A stretch of DNA of 64,000 bases from Planctomycetota bacterium (GTDB taxonomy: Bacteria; Planctomycetota; Planctomycetia; Planctomycetales; Planctomycetaceae): contig JAEZFD010000072.1 in NCBI GenBank assembly GCA_023417655.1, positions 1-64,000 on the forward strand, written 5' to 3'. Every line of letters starts with the position of its first letter. Position 1 is the stretch's first letter. Below the pieces are notes generated by a model. The model was not told where the DNA came from, ran no database searches, and saw only the letters and a program-made list of their open reading frames with translations. The position numbers and the translations under genes were made by a program. Below, in pieces: positions 8,273 to 17,265 of the stretch.

Positions 8273-9867
8273 ACGGACTCCTGAAATCAGGATTGCTCGG
8301 AACGCAGCGACAGATGCCGCCGGTGCTGGATGACAATGATCCGGCCGATCGACTCGCCGTCCAACTGGGGGAGATAAGCGCCGAGCAGTTGCTCCTGATC
8401 CGTACCGGGATGGGAGCGATTCTGGAGAAAGCTGGCTTCAAGTCGACTCCGGTGGAAGCACTGGCCCCGGCACCTCAAGAATCAGGAACGGCTCCGTCAC
8501 CCCAGCTGGCAACTCTGCTGGCACACGCTCTTGCCCCAGAGACGATCAATCTTCTCCCGGAGTTTGTCCGGATCATGCAGGCTCGAGGAATTCACTTTCC
8601 TCACGGACTGTTGCCGAAGGCACTGGATCTCCAGCATCCAGCACGCCGTGATCTGCTGAGACCTGTTCTCGGAGATCGGGCACGCTGGCTGGCTCCGTTT
8701 CATGACGACTGGAACTGGATTCTGGAAAGCGGAGCCGCAGACGAGAGCGCGCTGCCCCGTTGGGAACGGGACTGGAATGAGGGAACCTTCCCGGTCAGAG
8801 TGCGCGCGCTCGAGCAGTTGCGGGAGAATTTTCCTGACACCGGCCGCCAGTGGCTGGAACAGGTCGCCAGTAAAGAGAAGGCGGATCAGCGGAAGAAGCT
8901 CGTCGAGGTCCTCCAGATTAATCTGTCACTCTCGGATCTTCCCTTCTTGGAACGATTGAAGAACGATCGATCAGAAGGGGTGAAAGAAGTTGCGAGAAGG
9001 CTTCTGATCCTCATTCCGGAATCAGAAATTGCTCAGCGTTTAATGGCGTTAGCACGGGCAGTTCTGTCGGCGTCCCGTTCTTCGAAGGGAGAACTCCAGC
9101 TGCAGTTGAATCTTCCCCGGGGAGTCGATTCTGAGTGGGATATCGTCGGTCCGTTACCGGTGCATCTTTCGTCGGCCGAGCGGGTCTTGCAGTCCACGCG
9201 TCTGCTCTTCGCGGCGATTCCACCTGGGGAGTGGTTGCAGGAATTCGGTTGTTCGCCTGACGAACTTCTTGCTGCCGCAGCGGAGATGCGGGGAGGCGAA
9301 TTGCTACTGGATGGCTGGCTGATCGGAGTGCCGCGGTTCGCGGGGGTCGATTCCCAGTCAGAAGCGTTCAGGCTCCCGCTCTGGCGACGCTGTCTGGAGC
9401 GATGGCGTCATCAATACTCGACCGAACTTGATTCTCAGGTGACGGTTTTGTTCTCTGTCATGTCGGATGCGGAGATCGATCAGGCTCTGCGAGATCTGCT
9501 GAGAAGCGTCTCACCACAGACGCGCATGCCGTTCGTCGAGCTGTTCACGAGTTTGAACGCGACATGGTCACCGGAGCTGTCAAAACTCTATCTACGAGTG
9601 ACACGCCAGTTCCTGCAGGCTGCTGCGGATCACACCGTTCTCAGGTGGTGTGAGACACTGCTTCCAGCGGCTGTCGGATTGAATCTTGTCTGCGTCGAAG
9701 AGGCACTTGAGCCGTGGTCGGTGAATCCGGATCAGGTACGGTCTCCTCGCATGGGGACACTCCGGAACTTCCTCCAGCGATTCGGGGAAGTCCTTAAGAT
9801 CCGCCAGCAGTTTCTTCAGGAGGCGGAACGAAGTGTCTCGGTCGCGAATCCTCAATCACGATTGTAG
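8269..9867 (+). CDS. DUF5691 family protein
   Basis: 532 residues, mostly helical. The family signature is in residues 70-150: a segment around LLPEFVRIMQARGIHFPHGLL followed by RDLLRPVLGDRARWLAPFHDDWNW, then an Arg-rich block and HEAT-like helices (LLVEVLQINLSLSDLPFLERL region and after). Function unknown in this family. ATG overlaps the TGA of the SWIM gene by one base, giving a coupled two-gene operon. The longer open frame from 7663 runs inside the SWIM gene and is not coding. It ends 15 bases before the convergent MMPL gene, leaving almost no room for a separate terminator. Confidence 0.8.
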   Translation: MNGLLKSGLLGTQRQMPPVLDDNDPADRLAVQLGEISAEQLLLIRTGMGAILEKAGFKSTPVEALAPAPQESGTAPSPQLATLLAHALAPETINLLPEFVRIMQARGIHFPHGLLPKALDLQHPARRDLLRPVLGDRARWLAPFHDDWNWILESGAADESALPRWERDWNEGTFPVRVRALEQLRENFPDTGRQWLEQVASKEKADQRKKLVEVLQINLSLSDLPFLERLKNDRSEGVKEVARRLLILIPESEIAQRLMALARAVLSASRSSKGELQLQLNLPRGVDSEWDIVGPLPVHLSSAERVLQSTRLLFAAIPPGEWLQEFGCSPDELLAAAAEMRGGELLLDGWLIGVPRFAGVDSQSEAFRLPLWRRCLERWRHQYSTELDSQVTVLFSVMSDAEIDQALRDLLRSVSPQTRMPFVELFTSLNATWSPELSKLYLRVTRQFLQAAADHTVLRWCETLLPAAVGLNLVCVEEALEPWSVNPDQVRSPRMGTLRNFLQRFGEVLKIRQQFLQEAERSVSVANPQSRL

Positions 9868-9882
9868 AGCAGATTGCTCATT

Positions 9883-12225
9883 TCAGTGAGCGACACAGGC
9901 ATGAAGGCCGTCAGGCGATGGCTCTTGTGGAGGAAGTGACACTGGTTCATCAGCGGGTGGCTGTGGAGCGGGTTTGATCTTCACCCAGCGTAACAGACCC
10001 GGCAGCAGCACCAGATTCCCCAGCAGTCCTCCGAGCATGGCCATACTGACCAGAATGCCGAAGTAGACCATCGGAACGAAGTGCGACATCGCCAGAATGC
10101 TGAAGCCGATGATCAGGGCGATGTTCGCCAGCAGCAGGGCCAGACCGGCTCCGCCATGGGCCTTTTGAACCGCCTGCAAGTGCGTCAGCCCGGTGTTCCG
10201 CGCGGCCAGATACTCCGTGAGGTAGAGAATCGTTGTATCAACTGTGAGCCCGATCGACACACTCGCGATCATCGCCGTGCCGATGTTAACCGGGATTCCG
10301 AGCCAACCCATTCCTCCGACAACGAGAATCAGCGGAAGAATATTCGGAACAAGTGAGACCAGCGAGATCGTCAGACTTCTGAAGGCAATCGCCATACAGA
10401 TGAAAATTCCCAGCGACGAATAAAGGAAGCTGGAAAGCTGATCCCCCAGCAGGCTTGAAATGATGTAGGTGAGCAGAACATAGAGTCCGCTCGCCTTTGC
10501 ATCAGGGAAGTATTTGCGAGCTGTGGTTTCCACTTTTTCGATGAGTTGCAGCTTCACTTCCGCAGGCTGCTGTTCGTGAGCCCGAAGAACGATTCTCATT
10601 CGTCCACGCTCCGCGTTGTACAGAGATGGTTCCATCTCCGGTTGCAGATGCTGCATCATGTCCCGACGTTCATCGAGCAGAGCGTCACGGAATCGGGGAA
10701 TGGCGCGGAACAGCCCCCGTTTTTCCGATTCGCTCAGCGGAATTCGTGGTACCAGGTCGATGCCATCGACGAGCGAGATGACTTTTGTCAGATGAGTGCC
10801 GTCAGGCAGTTTCAGCTCGCGGAGCTCGTCTGTCAGATCACGGATCTTCTGGAAAGGGAGTTCATCGAATTCCCGGGGAACGTCGAAAGCAACATCCCAG
10901 GTCCCAGCGCCGCCCAAACGCGATTCGAAGAATTCGATCGCCTTCACGATGGGACTGGAGTTCCTGAAGTTCTTGCTGAAATCGGTTTCCACTCTCAGCA
11001 TCGTCATGCCGAGAGTTCCGAAGATCGTGAGCGCGACCGTGGCAGAAATGACCCGCCATGGATGATCAATGGCCCATGTCGACATGCGATCCAACTGACC
11101 CGCCAGCAGTTTTTCCCCGAGTGGAGCCCGCAGTTCTGACTGCAGCCTTCCAATCAGCATTCCGCCGGGGAGGATCAGAACGCAGAGGACGGGGACCAGC
11201 ATTGATCCGAGTGCCATCATGATGGAGAAACTGCGAACCGGGGTTGCTCCACTTGTCAGCAGAGATCCGAATCCGATCGCCGTAGTCACAGCCACCCAGA
11301 TCATCGGAACTGCGAGGAGGGCAAATGTCGTCTGAAACGCCTTGAACCGGTCTTCATGCAGGCGACGTTCACGGAAGATCACCATGACGTGCATTGTCGT
11401 GGCAATTGCAATGACCGTAATCAGAGAGGTCAGCATGGAGCTGACCATACTGAGCCGGATCCCGCTGAGCTGCAGCAGGCCGCATGTCCAGAGCAGGGTC
11501 CCCTGAATGATCAGTACCGGGAGAATGACCCAGCGAATGTTTCGGAAGAAAAAGAGAATGACCCCCATCATCAGAACGGATGAGGCAAAACCGAGTCGCC
11601 AGCTGTCTTCATCGACATAGCGAAACATGTCATGGATCTGAACGGGCTCACCGGCCACGGCCGCAGGGGGCATGTGTCCAGCGGCGATCTCCCGGATCTG
11701 ACGGATGGTTTCTGCACGACTGACAGGGGAATCTGCTTCATCCTGCAGTCGGAGCACAATGCAGAGCGTCTTGCCATCTTCACCGACAAGGACGTGTTTG
11801 CTCAGATCGAGCAGCGCGTTTTCCGTCGCAGGCAGCCGCAGCGCGACTCGAATAATGCCCGTCGCTCGAGGATTACGTAGCACCTGCCAGAGGTCTTGCG
11901 TACTCCCCGGCCGAACACCGGGAACGGCACTCAGCTTTTCTGAAAGTTCATGAACGCGGTTGAGTTCTTCCGGCCGGGTTGCATTGGGAGTTTCGTAGGC
12001 GACGAGAACAAATTCATCTCCCCCGAAGTCAGCTTTACTCCGCAGAAAGGCGCGAAGCAGGGGGTCATTTTCATCGTACAGCGACTCAATGGACTCATCG
12101 AGCTTCAGGCGGCTTGCGGGTGCCCAGAGCGCCAGCGTAATGCCAACCGCGACAATCGCCAGAACCCAGCGGTACCGGGTCAGCCAGGTTCCCCATTTTA
12201 ACCAGAATTGATAGTTACCCAGCAT
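9883..12225 (-). CDS. MMPL/RND-superfamily exporter
   Basis: 780 residues with the two-fold RND layout: an N-terminal membrane helix (about 19-36), a periplasmic loop, a helix bundle (about 210-360), another helix (about 390-410), a second loop and a C-terminal bundle (about 600-745). Motifs such as GLTVDTTILYLTEY in the second half match the conserved acidic helix of MMPL and HpnN-like transporters. This family moves lipids or hydrophobic compounds (hopanoids, fatty acids) across the inner membrane using the proton gradient; the cargo here is unknown. No membrane-fusion or outer-membrane partner is adjacent, which fits HpnN-type rather than tripartite pumps. Confidence 0.85.
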   Translation of the reverse strand: MLGNYQFWLKWGTWLTRYRWVLAIVAVGITLALWAPASRLKLDESIESLYDENDPLLRAFLRSKADFGGDEFVLVAYETPNATRPEELNRVHELSEKLSAVPGVRPGSTQDLWQVLRNPRATGIIRVALRLPATENALLDLSKHVLVGEDGKTLCIVLRLQDEADSPVSRAETIRQIREIAAGHMPPAAVAGEPVQIHDMFRYVDEDSWRLGFASSVLMMGVILFFFRNIRWVILPVLIIQGTLLWTCGLLQLSGIRLSMVSSMLTSLITVIAIATTMHVMVIFRERRLHEDRFKAFQTTFALLAVPMIWVAVTTAIGFGSLLTSGATPVRSFSIMMALGSMLVPVLCVLILPGGMLIGRLQSELRAPLGEKLLAGQLDRMSTWAIDHPWRVISATVALTIFGTLGMTMLRVETDFSKNFRNSSPIVKAIEFFESRLGGAGTWDVAFDVPREFDELPFQKIRDLTDELRELKLPDGTHLTKVISLVDGIDLVPRIPLSESEKRGLFRAIPRFRDALLDERRDMMQHLQPEMEPSLYNAERGRMRIVLRAHEQQPAEVKLQLIEKVETTARKYFPDAKASGLYVLLTYIISSLLGDQLSSFLYSSLGIFICMAIAFRSLTISLVSLVPNILPLILVVGGMGWLGIPVNIGTAMIASVSIGLTVDTTILYLTEYLAARNTGLTHLQAVQKAHGGAGLALLLANIALIIGFSILAMSHFVPMVYFGILVSMAMLGGLLGNLVLLPGLLRWVKIKPAPQPPADEPVSLPPQEPSPDGLHACVAH

Positions 12226-12789
12226 TACGCTCAGTTCAATCCGTCAACATTGATGTCGAAGTCATTCACAGGCCGTCATACAGGACGGGGTCGCACTCCA
12301 TCCGGAGATGTCACACAGATGCGTACAGGAAGAAACTGACGTGACTTCTTCCGGCCCAACCATTTTCTCAGGGAATTCGCAGCGCGAATGCTTCGCATCT
12401 CCCATGGCGGTTGAGTCGCTTCCGCTAACCATAGCCCTTGAGTGGGGGGCAGGCGTTGCTTTTCGGCAACGGAATTTGCAGCAGTCGTGACATTCGTTCC
12501 CGACCGCCCATCCAGAACACCAGAGGAACCTAAACGGGATCCTTCGCGGTGAGAGGTCTCCGGAGTGGATGAGTTACTCCTATTATAGCGGACAGACGAC
12601 TCGTGACGTTCTCTGCTTCTCCAGAGAGAGTATGTTGGTTCTGCTCTCGATTTTTGTACAATTTCTCTGAAGTTGCGATCCGATCTCGCAAGGTGAAGTC
12701 GCGGATTATGTCTGTTCAAAGGGCCAGGACGAAATTGCTCGCTGGCCGGTGCAGACGATGTGTTTTCCTTCAACGGGGTATCGTCCACG
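12226..12789. other. Divergent intergenic region
   Basis: About 560 bases between the MMPL gene and the TPR gene, which point away from each other. Both promoters must lie here. Small open frames exist but lack ribosome sites and protein-like composition. No strong repeats seen. Confidence 0.45.
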
Positions 12790-15700
12790 ATGAGTGTGCA
12801 ATTCGTCGGCCGACTGGTGGCGTGCTGTCTGTTGATCCTGACGTTTCTGGTCAGTTCGGCGGCTGCGGATCCCGTCACCGATTATAACGTCGCCGTCGAG
12901 TTCTACCGGCAACAGCGCTGGCAACTGGCTGCCGATGCCTGTGAAGAGTTTCTGAAGAAGTATCCTTCGCACGAACGGGCTGCTTCCGCCCGGCTGTATT
13001 ATGCACAGACCCTGCTGCATCTGAAGAAGTACGCCGAAGCCCGGGCCCAGTTCGAACAGTTTCTGACTTCGGCTCCAGAGCATGTGGATCGTCCATTGGC
13101 GATGTACCGGGTCGGTGAATGCAGTTCTTTTCTCGGAGACGACACAGCGGTTGAGACTCAGTTCGGCGCATTTTTGAAGGCATACCCGAAACATGAACTC
13201 GCTGAATGGGCAATGCTCTACCTCGGGGAAGCGCAGGTTCGATTGAAGCGGTATGACTTCGCGGTGAAGACCTTCGAAGAGTCACTCAAGGCCTTCCCGG
13301 AAGGAAGGATGAGAGACGACGTTGAGTTCAATCTCGCCGGGGCATACGAGGCGCTCGGCAAACGCGAACAGGCAGATGCTCTGTTGGCGAAAATCGCGGA
13401 GCGATCCTCAAGCACTCGCGCACCGGAGGCCATGTTTCAGCTGGCAGCCCGCGAGTTCGACAAAAAGAACTTTGCCGCTGCGGCTCAGACCTTCACTGAG
13501 TTGGCGACTCTTTATCCACAGCATCGACTGGCGGGAAATTCCTGGTTGAATGCAGGCTACGCGGCCTATTCGCAGGACCAGTTTCAGAAAGCGTCCGCAG
13601 CGTTTGCAAAAGCTGCTGCCGAACCTCAACTGGCTCCTCTTGCGACTTTCTGGCGCGGGCTGAGCGAGAAGTCACTTAAGAACTATCCCGAGGCCGTGAA
13701 GATCTTTGGGACAGTCCGTGAGAAGTACCCTGATTTCGCGGAAGCAGATAAGGTGACTTTCCATCAAGGAGACGCCGAGTTCCGACAGGGTCACTTCACT
13801 GAAGCCATCGATCTGTTCGCCAGTATTTCGCAGAAGTGGCCGAAGAGTGAGTTTGCCGATGACGGTCTTCACGCCGGGACTGAAGCCGCTCTGCAAGCCG
13901 GAGAACTCGACAAGGCAGTCGAGCTGCATGAGAAGTTTGTCAAAGAGTATCCCCAAAGTCCGCTGCGACCGATTGAGGATTTGCTGTCTGCTCGCGTCTT
14001 CATTGCCAAGGGTGAAAAAGCAGGAACTCCAGAAGAAGCCAAGGCCGACTACGATCGCGCCGAAGCAGTTCTGCAGCAGTTGCTCAAAGGCAAGCCAAGT
14101 GGTCGGACTCTGGCCTATGCCACTTTTCAGCTGGCCCGCGTTTTTGAACGCCGTGACCAGAACGAACAGGTGCTGGCAACCCTGAAACCGCTCCTCGAAA
14201 AGAGTGATTCGCCGGAATATCTGGAATCGCGATTGCTCGCTGCGAACGCTCATCTGAGATTAAACCAGCCGGAAGCAGCGGCTGAGGATTATCAGCAGTA
14301 TCTCAACAGTGCGCAGTCTCCTGAGGAGAAAATGCTCGGGTACGCCGGTCTCGCCCGCGCATTCATTGCTCAAAAAGAATGGGCGAAACTGCCCCCCGTT
14401 CTCAAACAGCTGCAGGAGACTGACCCGGGTGACGTGCAGTTCAGTCGCGTGACGCTCGCGGCAGGGGATGCGGCTTTCGACAACAAGAACTGGAGCGAAG
14501 CCCTCGGCTTCTTCAGGATGCTCGTCGCTCTGGGGCCCGACAATCCGTTCTATCGCCCCGCACTCTCCGGGCTTTCGCACGCGGCCTATGAAAACAAAGA
14601 GTTCGAAAGCAGTGCCCAGAGTTTTGAGCAACTGGCCCAGGTGGCGGGGATGGATGCGGTGTTAAGTTCTCACGCCTCTTACATGCAGGGGCTTGCACAG
14701 CAGCAGGCTGGCAACAAGCCCGCAGCGCTGGCCCTCTTTCAGGCGGCAGGCGAAAAGTTCTCGCAGGCAAATGCGAAAGCCCCCCTGGATGACGAAGCGG
14801 CGACAGTCGGAATGAATGCTTTTCGCAGTCAGCAGGCAGGTGCCCGCGTTGCCCGGGATCTCGGCCAGCGCGAGCTGTCGGATTCACTCTACAAGGCCGC
14901 CTATCAGGAGTTGAAAAGTCAGCATGCTACTGGGGTCGCTGGGCTCGATCAGCTTCTTAATGAATGGGCGAATCTGGCTTATGCAGCAGAAGACTATGCG
15001 CGTGCGGATGAACTGTACTCCCTGCTGGTGAAGGAGTGCCCGGAGAGCCCGCTGGCGAGCGAAGCTCAACTGATTCTGGGAGAAAGCGCCCGGTTCGGGG
15101 GGCAGCGTGACCAGGCGCTGAAGATCTTCCAAAAGCTTGCAGACCAGACGAGCGCGGACGCCTTCGTCCGGCAACGCTCCATGGTTCACATGCTGGATAT
15201 GGCTGCAGAAGCGGCAAAATGGAATGAAGCCCTGCCGCTCTCTCAAAAACTCCAGTCAACTTTCCCCGGTGGACCGCACAGCTTCTATGCGGCGTACCGG
15301 GAGGGTGAAGCGCTGCTGAAACTCAAGGAATACAGCAAGGCAGTGACTGTACTGGAGCAGGCGAAGTCGACACTGCCAGAAGATTTGAAGCAGGCGCCAG
15401 TCTGGTGGCCCGAGATCTGGTTGATGCTGGCTGAATGTCACTATTGGCAGAAGGATTACACCCAGCTCGACAAAACTCTGGCCGACCTGCGAACGAAGAA
15501 TCCGCAGGAATCGGTGCTCTATCGCCTTGATGCGCTGCAGGGGCGGAGTCTGGAGAATCGAGCTCGCTTTGAGGAAGCCCGCGCTGCCTACCGGAGAGCA
15601 ATCGACTCGCCTGCCGGTCATGGAACCGAAACCGCTGCTGATTGCCAGTTCCGCATTGCGGAGTCGTACCTGAAGGAAAACAACCTTCCGGTGGCATTAC

Positions 15701-15915
15701 GGGAGTACTACAAAGTCTACGCAGGTTACGCGATTCCGAAATTGTCATCGGCCGCGCTCTTTCAGGCAGCCGGGTGCGACGTTTCAATGAAACACTATGC
15801 AGAAGCGGCAACGACCTATCGGAAATTGCTGGCCGAGTTTCCTCAGAGCGAATTTGCGGAACAGGCGAAGACCAGGCTGAAGGAACTGGAGCCACTCATT
15901 CCGCAACAGAAATAG
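12790..15915 (+). CDS. Secreted tetratricopeptide-repeat protein
   Basis: 1041 residues. A Sec signal peptide spans about 1-26 (ending SSAAAD). The rest is a continuous array of TPR motifs, with the recurrent pattern of small residues, A-x-x-x-F/Y and P at repeat ends (for example YPSHERAASARLYYAQTLLHLKKYAEARAQ and YPKHELAEWAMLYLGEAQVRL, given here as separate examples). About 25 repeats fit by eye. This resembles periplasmic YbgF/CpoB or BamD-like scaffolds but is much longer. The ATG at 12790 is preferred over 12760 because it gives a clean signal peptide. The next gene on the strand, 372 bases on, is an ExbB/TolQ proton channel, which often follows such TPR proteins; the periplasmic TPR protein may connect the motor to the envelope (inference). 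Confidence 0.8.
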   Translation: MSVQFVGRLVACCLLILTFLVSSAAADPVTDYNVAVEFYRQQRWQLAADACEEFLKKYPSHERAASARLYYAQTLLHLKKYAEARAQFEQFLTSAPEHVDRPLAMYRVGECSSFLGDDTAVETQFGAFLKAYPKHELAEWAMLYLGEAQVRLKRYDFAVKTFEESLKAFPEGRMRDDVEFNLAGAYEALGKREQADALLAKIAERSSSTRAPEAMFQLAAREFDKKNFAAAAQTFTELATLYPQHRLAGNSWLNAGYAAYSQDQFQKASAAFAKAAAEPQLAPLATFWRGLSEKSLKNYPEAVKIFGTVREKYPDFAEADKVTFHQGDAEFRQGHFTEAIDLFASISQKWPKSEFADDGLHAGTEAALQAGELDKAVELHEKFVKEYPQSPLRPIEDLLSARVFIAKGEKAGTPEEAKADYDRAEAVLQQLLKGKPSGRTLAYATFQLARVFERRDQNEQVLATLKPLLEKSDSPEYLESRLLAANAHLRLNQPEAAAEDYQQYLNSAQSPEEKMLGYAGLARAFIAQKEWAKLPPVLKQLQETDPGDVQFSRVTLAAGDAAFDNKNWSEALGFFRMLVALGPDNPFYRPALSGLSHAAYENKEFESSAQSFEQLAQVAGMDAVLSSHASYMQGLAQQQAGNKPAALALFQAAGEKFSQANAKAPLDDEAATVGMNAFRSQQAGARVARDLGQRELSDSLYKAAYQELKSQHATGVAGLDQLLNEWANLAYAAEDYARADELYSLLVKECPESPLASEAQLILGESARFGGQRDQALKIFQKLADQTSADAFVRQRSMVHMLDMAAEAAKWNEALPLSQKLQSTFPGGPHSFYAAYREGEALLKLKEYSKAVTVLEQAKSTLPEDLKQAPVWWPEIWLMLAECHYWQKDYTQLDKTLADLRTKNPQESVLYRLDALQGRSLENRARFEEARAAYRRAIDSPAGHGTETAADCQFRIAESYLKENNLPVALREYYKVYAGYAIPKLSSAALFQAAGCDVSMKHYAEAATTYRKLLAEFPQSEFAEQAKTRLKELEPLIPQQK

Positions 15916-16287
15916 CGGGGTTTCTAGTCAGGGGCGCTCTTGCGGCAGGAATGTATTTTTGAGATGACACGAAAGTGCAGTTGCTGCTGAACATCAGGCC
16001 ATGACAGGGGAACGGGCTTGAGAGGGGGATTTTCGCTCTGCGAAGCCTGCCCGCCGTTCCCGAGAAGAGTTTGACCGGCGCTGATTTCGCTTCAGACGAT
16101 TTCATGGGCCTGTTGCCCGACCTTCAGCCAACCGGTTTCCCATTGTCGGATGGTTTCCCGGCGAATTGAATCGCTGGTGCCTGTGTCGGGGGATCATCGA
16201 CTGCATCTGATTCATTCTGATTGATTACGACGTCGATTCACGTTTTCGAGGACAGCAGACGGGATTGTCTGCTGCAACTGTTGGAAT
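15916..16287. other. Intergenic region with an inverted repeat
   Basis: Between the TPR and ExbB genes. Inverted repeat GGGAACGG at 16008-16015 and CCGTTCCC at 16054-16061, with a smaller TTCG...CGAA stem inside. It could be a weak terminator, or a 5' structure of the ExbB transcript. No gene seen. Confidence 0.4.
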
Positions 16288-17235
16288 ATGCAGGACTGTC
16301 ATTTGTCGAGCATTGCGAAGCCATCGTCCGTCACGTTTCTTATGGCGATGCAGCGGTGTTTCGCTCTGGGCTGTCTGGGTGCAATCATCGCTCTGTTCAC
16401 GCTGGTCCTCCCAGCTCCGGCATGGGCTCAGCCAGGTCCGATGACGGATCCCCTTGCTCCTCAGGTGGCACCGCCGGCAACGGAGATCCAGCCAACTCCT
16501 GCCCCAGCTGCAACTGGAGCGCCGGTGGATCCCGCCCGGCCCATCGCCCGTCCCTCGTTTGCAACCGTTCTGCTGCAGATGGTTCGCTCGCTGAGCTATT
16601 TCAGCATTCCATTCGCGATCGCCACGCTGCTGGCCATCTGGTTTATTACCGAGCGAATCGTGGTTCTGCGGAAAGGGCGCGTTATCCCTAAACCGTTCGT
16701 GGGACGTTTCCTCAAGCTGCTGGAAGATGGCGAACTGAGCCGGGACGAAGCACTTCAGGTCTGCGAAGAGAATGGAAGTCCAGTCGCAATGGTCTTCGCC
16801 AGCGGGGTCCGGAAGTGGGGGAAATCGAGCGTCGAAGTCGAGCAGGCCATCATCGATGGCGGTGAACGGGAAGTGAACGTCCTGCGGACTCACCTTCGTT
16901 TGATCAATGGGATCGCGACGATCAGCCCGTTGCTCGGATTGCTCGGAACCGTCTGGGGGATGCTCGAATCCTTCGACAAAATTGCCAGCGCCGGAGCGAT
17001 GGGTAATACCCAGGAACTGGCTGGCGGGATCGCACTCGCACTGGTCACGACCACGGTCGGACTGCTGATCGCGATTCCCTGTTTGACCGCGTATATGTAT
17101 CTCGCTGCGAAGATCGACTACCTCGTCATGGAGATGGATTCATTGGGGCAGCGCGTCGTGCAGCTGATTTCCGCCGAAGGCCAGGCAGAACGATCTGCCA
17201 AGCCGAAGAAGTCGGACGCTAAGCGGGCCGTCTGA
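16288..17235 (+). CDS. MotA/TolQ/ExbB proton channel
   Basis: Up to 315 residues. A signal-like hydrophobic stretch ends at AWAQ, then a Pro/Ala-rich linker, a membrane helix (about 105-125), a cytoplasmic region, and two close helices in the MotA/TolQ/ExbB domain (INGIATISPLLGLLGTVWGML and GGIALALVTTTVGLLIAIPC regions). These form the pentameric channel that uses proton flow to power TonB or Tol systems. Its usual partner ExbD/TolR is not nearby. The start is uncertain: ATG 16288 is given, but ATGs at 16342 and 16348 would make a more normal signal peptide; none has a strong ribosome site. The tail is basic (KPKKSDAKRAV). Confidence 0.8.
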   Translation: MQDCHLSSIAKPSSVTFLMAMQRCFALGCLGAIIALFTLVLPAPAWAQPGPMTDPLAPQVAPPATEIQPTPAPAATGAPVDPARPIARPSFATVLLQMVRSLSYFSIPFAIATLLAIWFITERIVVLRKGRVIPKPFVGRFLKLLEDGELSRDEALQVCEENGSPVAMVFASGVRKWGKSSVEVEQAIIDGGEREVNVLRTHLRLINGIATISPLLGLLGTVWGMLESFDKIASAGAMGNTQELAGGIALALVTTTVGLLIAIPCLTAYMYLAAKIDYLVMEMDSLGQRVVQLISAEGQAERSAKPKKSDAKRAV

Positions 17236-17265
17236 TTCTGAGAGGTCTTTTTTTCTCCCTGAATC

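Noticed and set aside
12276..12878. 200-residue minus-strand frame upstream of the TPR gene
   Set aside because: It overlaps the start of the TPR gene and reads as random sequence.
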